64,000 nt of DNA from JACCZR01 sp963830065. Its GTDB lineage: Bacteria; Actinomycetota; Thermoleophilia; Solirubrobacterales; Thermoleophilaceae. This document shows, in pieces, positions 41,059 to 49,331 of the stretch. Under the pieces are notes generated by a model. It was not told the origin of the DNA. It ran no database searches and saw nothing but the letters and a program-made list of their open reading frames with translations. Both the position numbers and the translations under genes were made by a program. The first letter of the stretch is position 1. Each line of letters opens with the position of its first letter. The stretch lies in NCBI GenBank assembly GCA_963830065.1, contig CAWHLA010000008.1, positions 124,001 through 188,000 on the forward strand, given 5' to 3'.

Positions 41059-41967
41059 GTGATCGCCGTGGACCAGTACGAGCTCCTGACGCAGTCCGTC
41101 GGCCTGCTCGACCGCTCCGAGCGGGGCAAGCTGCTGCTCACCGGCGGCGAGGCCGCCGAGTTCCTCCAGGGCCAGGTGACCAACGACGTCGAGGCACTCG
41201 AGCCCGGGCAAGGCGTGTACGCCGCGCTGCTCAACCACAAGGGCAAGCTGCGCGCCGACATGCGCGTCCTGCGCGGCGAGGACTGGCTGTGGATCGACAC
41301 CGAGCCGACGGGCCTGGCGCCGGTGCGCCACACGTGCGAGGTCTACAGCCTCGGCCGGGACGTCAAGCACGAGGACGTGACCGAGTCACGCTCGATCGTC
41401 TCGCTGATCGGACCGGACGCGCGCGCCAACCTCGGGGTCGCCCTGCCCGAGAGCGAGCACTCCTTCGTGGAGGGCGAGCACGGCCTTTACGTGATCACCG
41501 ACCTCGGCGTCGACGTCATCGGCGAGCCGGGCGTGGCCGAGGCGCTGAGCGTCGAGCCGGTGTCAGAGGCAGCCGCTGAGTGCCTGCGCGTCGAGTCGGG
41601 CCGGCCGCGGCTCGGGCTCGACATGGGCTCGGACACCATTCCCCAGGAGGCAGGCCTCAACGAACGCGCCGTGGACTTCGAGAAGGGCTGCTACGTGGGT
41701 CAGGAGACGGTGGCGCGGCTGCACTGGCGCGGCAAGCCCAACCGCCACCTGCGCGGCCTGAAGCTGTCGGCTCCGGCCGAGCACGGCGAACCGCTCACGC
41801 TCGGCGAGCGCCAGGTCGGCGAGGTCGGCACGGCGTGCGAGTCGCCCTCGCTCGGCCCCGTGGCGCTCGCCATCGTGAGGCGCGAAGCCGAGCCCGGGGA
41901 CACGGTCGCCGTGGGCTCGAACGGCACCACCGCGCAGGTCGTCGACCTGCCCTTCGAACGCAGCTGA
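41059..41967 (+). CDS. ygfZ: YgfZ/GcvT-like tRNA-modifying/Fe-S maturation protein
   Basis: A 302-residue folate-binding protein. It carries FLQGQVTNDVEALEPGQGVY at the start, RLGLDMGSDTIPQEAGLNER, and the family signature KGCYVGQETVARLHWRGKPNR with the reactive Cys. YgfZ-type proteins use tetrahydrofolate to help repair or assemble Fe-S clusters, as used here by the radical SAM and ferredoxin-dependent enzymes. Leaderless GTG start. Confidence 0.9.
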   Translation: MIAVDQYELLTQSVGLLDRSERGKLLLTGGEAAEFLQGQVTNDVEALEPGQGVYAALLNHKGKLRADMRVLRGEDWLWIDTEPTGLAPVRHTCEVYSLGRDVKHEDVTESRSIVSLIGPDARANLGVALPESEHSFVEGEHGLYVITDLGVDVIGEPGVAEALSVEPVSEAAAECLRVESGRPRLGLDMGSDTIPQEAGLNERAVDFEKGCYVGQETVARLHWRGKPNRHLRGLKLSAPAEHGEPLTLGERQVGEVGTACESPSLGPVALAIVRREAEPGDTVAVGSNGTTAQVVDLPFERS

Positions 41968-42007
41968 GCGTTTGTCCCGCCGCCGCGGGCGGGGATAAGC
42001 TGCGTCG

Positions 42008-43012
42008 GTGAAGACGGGGGAGCGCATCCGACGCGAGCCGCGACGGCCGACCAGCCGCCGCGGGCTCAGCGACGACAGCCCGCTGTTGGGCGGTCCCTCG
42101 CACGCCAACGCGGACGGCTACGACCCGCGCTCAGGCGAGCTCGACCTGCCGGTCAAGCACGAGCCGCGCCCGGAGCTCCAGACCGACGAGCGCCAGCTGC
42201 GCGAGCTGATCCCGCCCGCCGAGACGGGTCGCCAGCTCGACGACTGGGGCCGGTCCCAGCGCGTGTTCGACCTCGTCGAGCCGTTGCTCGACTTCTACTA
42301 CCGCGTCTGGTTTCGGGTCGACGTCGACGGGGTCGAGAACGTCCCGTCAGAAGGGGGCGCACTGCTGACATCGAATCACTCCGGGGCGCTCCCTCCGGAC
42401 GCGCCGATGATCATGCAGGCCATCCGTCGCGAGCACTCCAATCCCCGCCCGCTCTACATGCTGGGTGAGCACTGGTTCAAGGGCTACCCCGGCGTGAGCG
42501 CCCTCACCACCAAGATCGGGCTGGTCGCCGCCCATCCCGCCAACGCCCAGCGCCTGCTGGCTGACGAACAGCGGCTGGCGCTCGTCTTTCCCGAAGGAGT
42601 GAAGGCCACCAGCAAGCTGTACTGGCAGCGCTACAAGCTGCGCCGCTTCGGCCGGGGCGGGTTCGTGCGGACCGCCATCCGCGCGCAGGTGCCGATCGTT
42701 CCGGTGGCCGTGGTGGGCGCGGAGGAGGCGATGCCGATCTTCGCCCACGTGCCCCTGCTCAAGCAGCTGACCGGGCTGCCGTACTTCCCGATCGGCCACG
42801 CGTTCCCGCACTTCGGCCTCGCCGCGGCGCTCATGTATTTGCCGGCGAAGTTTCGGATCGAGTTCCTGGAACCGATCGACGTCTCACATCTCGGCCCCGA
42901 CGATGCGGAGGACCCGGCGCTCGTGCAGTCGCTCGCCGATGAGGTCCGAGGCCGCATCCAAGCGCGCTTGCAGGACATGCTGCAGCGGCGTTCATCCGTG
43001 TGGTTCGGTTAG
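42008..43012 (+). CDS. Lysophospholipid acyltransferase (PlsC) family protein
   Basis: A 334-residue acyltransferase. The core starts about residue 95: NVPSEGGALLTSNHSGALPP then D give the NHx4D-type catalytic motif, followed by LALVFPEGVKATSK (substrate motif FPEG), GRGGFVRTA and VPIVPVAVVGAEE. The about 90-residue N-terminus is charged and Pro-rich, without homology I recognise. It probably acylates a lysophospholipid or another alcohol at the membrane. TAAGCT ends 6 bases before GTG 42008. Confidence 0.85.
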   Translation: MKTGERIRREPRRPTSRRGLSDDSPLLGGPSHANADGYDPRSGELDLPVKHEPRPELQTDERQLRELIPPAETGRQLDDWGRSQRVFDLVEPLLDFYYRVWFRVDVDGVENVPSEGGALLTSNHSGALPPDAPMIMQAIRREHSNPRPLYMLGEHWFKGYPGVSALTTKIGLVAAHPANAQRLLADEQRLALVFPEGVKATSKLYWQRYKLRRFGRGGFVRTAIRAQVPIVPVAVVGAEEAMPIFAHVPLLKQLTGLPYFPIGHAFPHFGLAAALMYLPAKFRIEFLEPIDVSHLGPDDAEDPALVQSLADEVRGRIQARLQDMLQRRSSVWFG

Positions 43013-43028
43013 GGTTGCGGCGCGAGGG

Positions 43029-43475
43029 ATGGGGTCAGTTGCGATCAGGACGATGCGCGTGAGACGAGCTGCGAGCTTGGTCGCCGGGACGCTGTGCGTC
43101 GTCGCACTCGTCGGCTGCGGCGACGACGACTTCAAGAACAGGCCCCGGCCTGCCGCCGCGCTGGAGCTCACGGGCGTCATCCAGAAGGACAAGGTCACCG
43201 TCTCGCCCAGCTCATTCGGCGCCGGCCCGGTCCTCCTCACGATCTCCAACCAGACCAAGGAAGCGCACACGGTCACGCTCGAGGGCGAGAGCCTGCGCGA
43301 GCGCGTCGGGCCGATCAACCCGCTCGACACCGCGACCATCCAGGCCAACGTCGAGTCGGGCACCTACGAAGTCCGCGCGGGCTCGTCCCAGGCTGTGGTC
43401 GAGGAGATCCAGCCGGCGGAGCTCGACGTCGGTGAGTCGCGCGGCGACAGCAACGACCAACTGCTCCTGCCCTAG
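43029..43475 (+). CDS. Lipoprotein with cupredoxin-like domain
   Basis: A protein of about 148 residues with lipobox ALVGC; the mature part GVIQKDKVTVSPSSFGAGPV, LLTISNQTKEAHTVTLEG and TYEVRAGSSQAVV forms the strands of a cupredoxin-like domain of the type that lacks a full set of copper ligands. Probably a membrane-tethered extracytoplasmic protein. ATG 43029 or 43053 may be used; both give a signal peptide. The 3' end converges on the coiled-coil gene with a four-base overlap. Confidence 0.7.
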   Translation: MGSVAIRTMRVRRAASLVAGTLCVVALVGCGDDDFKNRPRPAAALELTGVIQKDKVTVSPSSFGAGPVLLTISNQTKEAHTVTLEGESLRERVGPINPLDTATIQANVESGTYEVRAGSSQAVVEEIQPAELDVGESRGDSNDQLLLP

Positions 43476-43484
43476 GACAGGAGC
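43463..43484. terminator. Hairpin across convergent stop codons
   Basis: GCTCCTG and CAGGAGC form a perfect 7-base-pair stem with an 8-base loop that contains both stop codons. There is no T tract, so it is only a candidate bidirectional terminator. Confidence 0.4.
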
Positions 43485-44788
43485 GTCGTCTGCGGCGGCT
43501 CGGGTTTCGGCTCGGCCGGGGGCGCGTCCGCTGACACCAGGTACTCCACCTCGTCGAGGTGGGCCTTCACGCGGTCGGCCAGCGTCTCCACCAGCTCGCG
43601 CGCGTTGTTGATGTTCGTGGTCGCGCCGGTGAGCTGGCTCTTCACCTTGCGCACGTCCTCGATCGCTTGGCGGGCGCGCTCGACGGTGCCGCGCACCGCA
43701 CCGGCGTCCACGCCGTCCGCGCTGGCCCGGTCCATCAGCACCCGAGCCCGTGCCAGGCGGTAGCCGAGCTCCAGAGCCAGTCGCTCGTCGTCCTCGGGGT
43801 CGAGGGTCACGATGAGCTTGTCGCCGTTGTACTCACGCAGGGTCTCCATGCGCGCGGGCACCTCGTCGTCGCCGGGCACGACCAGCACCGCGAAGTCCGC
43901 GTCGCGCTCGGCCAGCGCCTTGTCGAGCTCCTGGATCGCCGCGGGCCGCGACAGCTTGCGGTCCTTGGCCTCGAGCACGATCCGGCCGAGGCCGGGACCG
44001 GCGCCGGCGGCGATGTCGACCACCACGTCGCCGGTCTTGCCCGTCGGGCCCTTGAGGTCGCCGACCGCCTCCGCGCAATCGCCCTGGGCGACCGCAATGA
44101 GGTCGACCGCCTCGGCCACCAGCTCCTCGAACGTGCGGCCCTTGGCGGTGCCGCGCTCACGCTCGGCATCGAGCTCCTCGCCGGCATCGCGCTCCATGCG
44201 CAGGGCCTGCAGCTGCTTCTCCATGTCGCCCATGCGCTCGGCCATCGTCTGCTGCACGGCGTGCGCCTTCTGGAGCTCGCGCACTGTGCCCGCCTTGAAG
44301 TCGGCCAGCGGGTTGCTCCCGTCCGAGGACGAGAACTGGCGCACCAGGTCCTCGCGTGACTTGCTCAGTGTCTCTGACACCAGCTCGCGCACGCGGTTCT
44401 GCACCGACGCCGAGCTGCCGTCGGAGAACAGCTTCTCCAGCTCCTTGGCCAAATGGCCGTTCTCCTCGCCGAAGACCTCGTCGACCTTCTCGTCGAGGCG
44501 CTCGGCGACCTTGCGCGCGCGGTCGGTGAACTGCTCCTCCACCTGGCGCGAGGCGCGCTCGAACTCGGCCTTCACGAAGTCGGCCTGAGCACCAACGCTC
44601 TCGCGATCCAGCACCCGGGCGCCGATCTCCACGGCGTCGACGACGGTGCGGGCCGGGTCCTCCCCCGCCTCGGCCCGCTCGCGCACCACGCGCGCGGCCG
44701 TCTCGTCCTCGACCACGAGGTCGTGGACGTGCAGGCTGCGCTCGTCGGCGGTGACGTGGCTACGGCGAAGTGGCGTTGCGGCTTCCAT
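43472..44788 (-). CDS. Coiled-coil protein with putative PD-(D/E)xK nuclease-like domain
   Basis: A 438-residue protein of unknown function. Residues about 70-220 are heptad-like and charged (VKAEFERASRQVEEQF, ERMGDMEKQLQALRMERD). Residues about 225-340 show GRTFEELVAEAVDLIA, GDVVVDI and RIVLEAKDRKLS, an acid-strand-ExK order that recalls PD-(D/E)xK nucleases and the DUF2130/RmuC coiled-coil nucleases. Then a second helical region (ARQAIEDVRKVKSQLTG) and a Pro-rich tail. A role in DNA ends or repair is possible, but unproven. Confidence 0.65.
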   Translation of the reverse strand: MEAATPLRRSHVTADERSLHVHDLVVEDETAARVVRERAEAGEDPARTVVDAVEIGARVLDRESVGAQADFVKAEFERASRQVEEQFTDRARKVAERLDEKVDEVFGEENGHLAKELEKLFSDGSSASVQNRVRELVSETLSKSREDLVRQFSSSDGSNPLADFKAGTVRELQKAHAVQQTMAERMGDMEKQLQALRMERDAGEELDAERERGTAKGRTFEELVAEAVDLIAVAQGDCAEAVGDLKGPTGKTGDVVVDIAAGAGPGLGRIVLEAKDRKLSRPAAIQELDKALAERDADFAVLVVPGDDEVPARMETLREYNGDKLIVTLDPEDDERLALELGYRLARARVLMDRASADGVDAGAVRGTVERARQAIEDVRKVKSQLTGATTNINNARELVETLADRVKAHLDEVEYLVSADAPPAEPKPEPPQTTLLS

Positions 44789-44837
44789 GGGGTAGCTGTC
44801 GGAAGCTACGCCCGGGATCTGACGGAACGAATGTTCG

Positions 44838-45572
44838 TCAGCGCAGGGGAGCGAGCAGGGCGTCCGGCAGAACCGGCGCGACCTTGCCGGGGAAGCGCGG
44901 CACCACCCTCACCGCGTGCTCGCCCGCGGGCCGGGCCTCGAGGCCCGGGCGCAGGTCGTCGAAGGCCATCAGCATCCGCACGCTGGTGGCGATCTGGAAG
45001 TCGGCGGCGTTGGGCTCATCGCCTCCGATGACCCCCGACGAGATCAGCTCGTCCACGTGGTCGAGCAGGCCGGGCAGCGCATTCAGGTCGCGCTCGATGG
45101 CCTCGTCGGTGGCGTGGTTGAGGTGTTTGGCCAGCATCACCACCGGTCCCGTCAGCGGCGACGTCATCGACGGCGGGATGCCCATCTTGGCGTCGACCAG
45201 GAAGGTGTCGACCGCCTCGTGGCGGCGGCGCAGGCCCCACCAGGCGATCCGGCGCGGTACCTCCTGGAGCACGATGTCGCCCCAGTGCTCGGCCTGTTCC
45301 ACCGCCTCCCGCCCCTCGGCCGGGAACAGGGGATTCCTCGGGTAGAGCACGTCCAGCGCGCGGGACACCGAGCGCGAGCCCTGGATCCGCACGCCGTCGT
45401 CCAGCTTCAGCGCGGGAACGGTGATCCCGGAGAAGCCGAACAGGCGCAGCATCGGCCGGTGCACACCGGCCACCAGGTCGAACCGCCGGTAGTCGACCCC
45501 CTTGCGCCGGAGCATCAGCTCCGCCGCCAGCGCCGGGTGCGAGGCGGGAACTCCGATCAGCGCGACCCCCAC
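44838..45572 (-). CDS. Glutathione S-transferase-like protein
   Basis: A 244-residue protein with an N-terminal thioredoxin-fold domain (ALIGVPASHPALAAELMLRR, ITVPALKLDDGVRIQGSRSV, with the cis-Pro and the Ser of the glutathione site) and an all-helical C-terminal domain (LDHVDELISSGVIGGDEPNA, ADFQIATSVRML). Most actinobacteria lack glutathione, so the cofactor may be another thiol or none. GTG 45572 is set by TAGGAT ending 7 bases upstream; a much longer antisense frame over the MFS gene is spurious. Confidence 0.82.
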   Translation of the reverse strand: MGVALIGVPASHPALAAELMLRRKGVDYRRFDLVAGVHRPMLRLFGFSGITVPALKLDDGVRIQGSRSVSRALDVLYPRNPLFPAEGREAVEQAEHWGDIVLQEVPRRIAWWGLRRRHEAVDTFLVDAKMGIPPSMTSPLTGPVVMLAKHLNHATDEAIERDLNALPGLLDHVDELISSGVIGGDEPNAADFQIATSVRMLMAFDDLRPGLEARPAGEHAVRVVPRFPGKVAPVLPDALLAPLR

Positions 45573-45579
45573 GCCGGCG

Positions 45580-45585
45580 ATCCTA
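45580..45585 (-). promoter_or_regulatory. -10 box TAGGAT of the GST gene
   Basis: On the minus strand TAGGAT ends 7 bases before GTG 45572. The plus-strand box TATTAT for the divergent marR gene is 10 bases away (45596-45601). Confidence 0.55.
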
Positions 45586-45595
45586 ACCCAATCGC

Positions 45596-45601
45596 TATTA
45601 T
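45596..45601 (+). promoter_or_regulatory. -10 box TATTAT of the marR gene
   Basis: TATTAT ends 8 bases before GTG 45610 and is the best match to the classical TATAAT hexamer in the window. It decides the start among upstream in-frame codons. Confidence 0.6.
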
Positions 45602-45615
45602 TTGCGTGCGTGCAA
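45602..45615. promoter_or_regulatory. Candidate MarR operator
   Basis: TTGCGTGCGTGCAA has inverted arms TTGC/GCAA around six bases. It sits directly after the -10 box and over the marR start codon, so a bound MarR dimer would repress its own transcript. Confidence 0.4.
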
Positions 45616-46068
45616 GCATCTACTGTCGACAAGCACGACGCCGACCTCACGGAGCTGACCTCCACCCTGGGCGCGGTGATGCGCCACCTGATCGGCAACC
45701 CCGGGCGTGACTTCTTCGCCGCCGTCGAGGAGCGCGGCCTTACCTTCACGCAGGTCAAGCTGCTCAGCGCCCTGGACGAGCTGGCCGAGCCCCACTCCAT
45801 CGGCGCGCTGAGCGAGCGGATCGGGCTCTCCCCCGCCGCCGTGAGCCGCGCGATCGACGGGCTGGTCAACCACGGGGAGGTCGCCCGCCAGGAGGACCCG
45901 CGCGACCGCCGCAGCAAGCTGGTGGCGCTCACCGCGCAGGGCCGTCGCACCTTCCGCCAGCTCCACGCGATGCGCCTGGCCGGGCTGCGCGATGTGCTCG
46001 CCGACCTCGACCCCGACGAGCGCAAGACCCTGATGCGGGGCCTCGAGCCGCTGGCCCGCCGCGTATGA
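45610..46068 (+). CDS. MarR-family transcriptional regulator
   Basis: A 152-residue MarR protein. The winged helix is in HSIGALSERIGLSPAAVSRA and IDGLVNHGEVARQEDPRDRR, followed by SKLVALTAQGRRTF. Its stop overlaps the start of the MFS exporter gene (ATGA). This is the usual arrangement in which MarR represses an efflux pump and itself until a drug-like ligand binds. Confidence 0.92.
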   Translation: MQASTVDKHDADLTELTSTLGAVMRHLIGNPGRDFFAAVEERGLTFTQVKLLSALDELAEPHSIGALSERIGLSPAAVSRAIDGLVNHGEVARQEDPRDRRSKLVALTAQGRRTFRQLHAMRLAGLRDVLADLDPDERKTLMRGLEPLARRV

Positions 46069-47642
46069 GCCGCGTCCGCCTCAACGAGGGCAACCGCCGC
46101 TGGTGGACGCTCGGCGCGATGTGCTTCGCGCTGTTCATGATCATGCTCGACAACACGGTCGTGAACGTCGCGCTGCCGTCGATCCAGCGCGACCTCGACG
46201 CCTCGATCTCGTCGCTGGAGTGGACGGTCAACGCCTACACGCTGACCTTCGCCGTCCTCCTGGTGACCGGCGGCCGGCTCGGAGACATCTTCGGCCGGCG
46301 GCGCATGTTCCTGTTCGGCGTTGTGGTGTTCGCCGTCTCCAGCGCCGCGATCGGCGTCTCCCCCGACCAGGCCTGGCTGGTGGGCGGCCGGGCGATTCAG
46401 GGCATCGGCGCCGCGTTCATGATGCCGGCGACCCTGTCGATCATCTCCAACGCCTTCCCGCCCGAGGAGCGCGGCAGGGCGATCGGCACCTGGGCGGGCG
46501 TCTCTGCCCTGGCGCTCGCCATCGGGCCGGTGGTGGGCGGTGCGCTGACCGAGCACGTCTCCTGGCGGGCGATCTTCTTCATCAACCTCCCCGTTGCCGT
46601 CCTGGCGGTGGTGGTGACGCTGTTCGCCACGCGCGAGTCGCGCGACGAGACGGTGGCCCGCACCGTCGACTTCCCCGGCATTGCTGCGCTGTCCACCGGC
46701 CTGACCGCGCTCGTGCTGGCGCTGGTCGAGGGCAATTCCTGGGGCTGGGGGTCGCCCGCGATCATCGGGCTGCTCGCCGCCAGCGTGGTCGGCCTCGTGG
46801 GCTTCTTCGTGATCGAGCGGCGCGTGCGCGCGCCGATGATCGACCTCGACCAGCTGCGCTCGGCGACCTTCCTGGGGGCGAACCTCGTCGGCTTCGTGAT
46901 CTCGTTCGCGATGCTCGCGGTCTTCTTCTTCGTCGCGCTGTACATGCAGAACCTCCTGCACTACAGCCCGCTCGAGGCCGGCGTACGCTTCCTGCCCGCG
47001 ACGCTGATCATCATCGTCACCGCGCCGATCTCCGGGCGGCTGGCGGACCGCTTCGGCCCCCGTCCGCTGATCGTCGCCGGCATGGTGCTGCTGTCCGTTT
47101 CGCTCTTCATCCAGACCCACATCTCGGCCACCTCGGGCTATGGCCTGCTGCTGCCCGCCTTCATAGTCATGGGCCTCGGAATCGGGCTGACGATGTCGCC
47201 CATGTCCACCGCGGCGATGAACGCAGTGTCGGCCGAGAAGGCCGGCGCGGCGTCCGGCGTGCTCTCCATGAGCCGCATGGTGGGCGGCACATTCGGCATC
47301 GCGGTGCTCGGCGCGCTGTTCCAGAGCCTCGCCTCCTCGCGACTGCAGGACACGCTCTCGGGGCTCCCCGTCGGCGCCGCCCAGCGCGAGTCGATGGTCG
47401 AGAACCTCGCCTCGGGCGGAGGCGCGGCCGTGAAGAACCTCGACCCTGCCCTGGCCCAGCGGGTCGCGGCTGCCGGGCGCGACGCCTTCCTGTACGCGCT
47501 TTCCAAGGGCATGCTGCTCTCGGTGGGCGTGGCGATCGCCGGGATCGCGATCGCCGCGGTGCTCATCCGCCCCGCCGGCTCACGGGTGCGCGAGGGCAGC
47601 GAGCGCCACGCCGGCGAGGCGGCCGCCGAACTGCCCGCCTGA
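46065..47642 (+). CDS. MFS drug transporter, DHA2 (14-helix) family
   Basis: A 525-residue transporter with about 14 helices. The signature of the DHA2 family is near the start: MIMLDNTVVNVALPSIQRDL, then GGRLGDIFGRRRMF (motif A) and PVVGGALTEHVSWRAIFFIN (motif C). It exports toxic compounds by proton antiport. Translationally coupled to the MarR gene that probably controls it. Confidence 0.92.
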   Translation: MSRVRLNEGNRRWWTLGAMCFALFMIMLDNTVVNVALPSIQRDLDASISSLEWTVNAYTLTFAVLLVTGGRLGDIFGRRRMFLFGVVVFAVSSAAIGVSPDQAWLVGGRAIQGIGAAFMMPATLSIISNAFPPEERGRAIGTWAGVSALALAIGPVVGGALTEHVSWRAIFFINLPVAVLAVVVTLFATRESRDETVARTVDFPGIAALSTGLTALVLALVEGNSWGWGSPAIIGLLAASVVGLVGFFVIERRVRAPMIDLDQLRSATFLGANLVGFVISFAMLAVFFFVALYMQNLLHYSPLEAGVRFLPATLIIIVTAPISGRLADRFGPRPLIVAGMVLLSVSLFIQTHISATSGYGLLLPAFIVMGLGIGLTMSPMSTAAMNAVSAEKAGAASGVLSMSRMVGGTFGIAVLGALFQSLASSRLQDTLSGLPVGAAQRESMVENLASGGGAAVKNLDPALAQRVAAAGRDAFLYALSKGMLLSVGVAIAGIAIAAVLIRPAGSRVREGSERHAGEAAAELPA

Positions 47643-47708
47643 GGCTCTCTACCGGCCGTAGGTACGATTCCGCCGCCCGGAATCGACTCGCGGAGGACCG
47701 TCTGCCCC

Positions 47709-48956
47709 ATGGCCGTTGACCTAAAGAACGTGAACGAGCTCGACGTGGAGCCCGGCACGCTGCCGAAGACGATGGCCGCCTGGGTCATCCGCCAAGAGCG
47801 CGAGGGCGAGCCCCGCGACGCCTTCCAGATCGAGGAGATCGAGGTCCCCGAGCCGGGCCCGTTCGAGGTCGTGGTGCGGGTGATGGCGGCGGGCGTGAAC
47901 TACAACAACGTGTGGGCCGCGCTCGGTGAGCCCGTGTCGGTGTTCCGCTACCACCCCGAGGAGGACCACCACATCGGCGGCTCCGACGCCTCGGGGGTCG
48001 TCTGGAAGGTCGGCACCGGAGTCACCCGCTGGCAGCCCGGCGACGAGGTGACCATCCACTGCAACCAGGCCTCCTACGAGGATCCCGAAGTGCACGGCTT
48101 GGACCCCATGGCCGCCCCCAGCCAGAGGATCTGGGGCTACGAGACCTCGTGGGGCTCGTTCGCGCAGTTCACCAAGGTGCAGGCCCAGCAGCTGCTGCCC
48201 AAGGCCAAGAACCTCACCTGGGAGGAGGCGGCCTCCTACGGGCTCGTCTACTTCACCGCCTACCGCATGCTGATCAACCGCTGCGAGCTGCAAGCCGGCC
48301 AGCGCGTCCTGATCTGGGGCGCCGCCGGCGGGCTCGGCGTGTTCGCCACCCAGCTGTGCAAGGCGGCCGGAGCCGAGGCGGTCGGCGTGGTGTCCTCGCC
48401 CGAGAAGGCGGACCTGGTGACCAAGCTCGGCGCCGTCGACGTGATCGACCGGGCCGACTTCAAGGGAATGATGCGCACCGGCAACGAGACTCCCGAGGAG
48501 GAGAAGGAGCGCTTCGGCGTCTCGCGCCAGTTCGGCAAGCGCGTGAAGGAGATCCTGGGCGGCTCGCCCGACATCGTCTTCGAGCACGTCGGCCAGGCGA
48601 CCTTCCCCACCAGCGTGTTCGTGGTCAAGCCGTTCGGCAAGGTCGTGATCTGCGCCGGCACCACGGGCTACAACCTGGACTTCGACGTCCGCTACCTGTG
48701 GATGCGCCAGAAGGAGATCCTGGGGTCGCACTTCGCCAACGCCTACGAGTGCACGAAGGCCAACGAGCTGATCGAGTCGGGCCTGATCCAGCCGGTGCTG
48801 TGGCGCACGATGGGCTTCGACGGGGTCGGCGAGGCCCACCAGCTCATGCGCGAGAACAAGCACCTGGGCAAGATCTCGATCCTCGTGGGAGCCGAGAAGG
48901 AGGGCGAGGGCAAGACCGAGGACGGGCCCGGCGCCGTTTACGCTGAGGCTGGCTGA
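47709..48956 (+). CDS. ccr: Crotonyl-CoA carboxylase/reductase
   Basis: A 415-residue medium-chain dehydrogenase/reductase. Ccr signs: FEVVVRVMAAGVNYNNVWAA, PEEDHHIGGSDASGVVWKVG, GYETSWGSFAQFTKVQAQQL, NADPH site IWGAAGGLGVFATQLCKAAG, and GSHFANAYE near the C-terminus. It reductively carboxylates crotonyl-CoA to ethylmalonyl-CoA with NADPH. The ethylmalonyl-CoA mutase gene at 63403 would use its product. GGAGGA lies 11 bases before the ATG, so this gene has a leader, unlike many here. Confidence 0.92.
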   Translation: MAVDLKNVNELDVEPGTLPKTMAAWVIRQEREGEPRDAFQIEEIEVPEPGPFEVVVRVMAAGVNYNNVWAALGEPVSVFRYHPEEDHHIGGSDASGVVWKVGTGVTRWQPGDEVTIHCNQASYEDPEVHGLDPMAAPSQRIWGYETSWGSFAQFTKVQAQQLLPKAKNLTWEEAASYGLVYFTAYRMLINRCELQAGQRVLIWGAAGGLGVFATQLCKAAGAEAVGVVSSPEKADLVTKLGAVDVIDRADFKGMMRTGNETPEEEKERFGVSRQFGKRVKEILGGSPDIVFEHVGQATFPTSVFVVKPFGKVVICAGTTGYNLDFDVRYLWMRQKEILGSHFANAYECTKANELIESGLIQPVLWRTMGFDGVGEAHQLMRENKHLGKISILVGAEKEGEGKTEDGPGAVYAEAG

Positions 48957-49285
48957 TGCCCGCGCGCCCTGGCCCCTACCTCGTCGAGATCCGCTGGGTG
49001 GCCAACCCGCTCAGGGGCGACAAGTTCGAGGCGGCCTGGAGGCCTGCCGCCGAGGCGGTGCTGGACTACGGCGCCACCTATTGGGCCTTCTACCGGGCGG
49101 CCGACGGGCTCCTGGACTTCACCCAGCACGCCGTGGTCCCCGACAAGGAGGCGTGGGAGCGCTACTGGTACTCGGACGAGATCGGCCAGGCCCGTGCCGA
49201 GGCCAGCGGCCTCTACCAGGTCCCGCTGTTGCCCACCTTCCACTACATGGTGGGGACGGGCGAGTCGTCGGGCGTCAGCGCCTGA
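48956..49285 (+). CDS. Hypothetical protein, dimeric alpha/beta barrel-like
   Basis: A 109-residue protein whose ATG shares the last A of the ccr stop (TGATG). Strands YLVEIRWVAN and TYWAFYRAADGLLDFTQHAV separated by a helix suggest a ferredoxin-like or NIPSNAP/ABM-type barrel. Not recognised. The coupling suggests a role with crotonyl-CoA carboxylase/reductase, but nothing in the sequence shows which. Confidence 0.6.
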   Translation: MPARPGPYLVEIRWVANPLRGDKFEAAWRPAAEAVLDYGATYWAFYRAADGLLDFTQHAVVPDKEAWERYWYSDEIGQARAEASGLYQVPLLPTFHYMVGTGESSGVSA

Positions 49286-49331
49286 GGGTTTCGCGCCGCA
49301 TCGAAACGCCTTCCACGGGGTTGAGCAAATC

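Noticed and set aside
40989..41333. Minus-strand frame ending in a Lys/Pro-rich tail (KAPRKKPAKS)
   Set aside because: The tail looks like a basic protein end, but most of the frame is antisense to ygfZ and has no recognisable domain; too little to call a gene.
44838..47120. A 760-codon minus-strand frame that would extend the GST protein
   Set aside because: The extra N-terminal part is antisense to the MFS and MarR genes; the GST fold starts at GTG 45572, which has its own -10 box.
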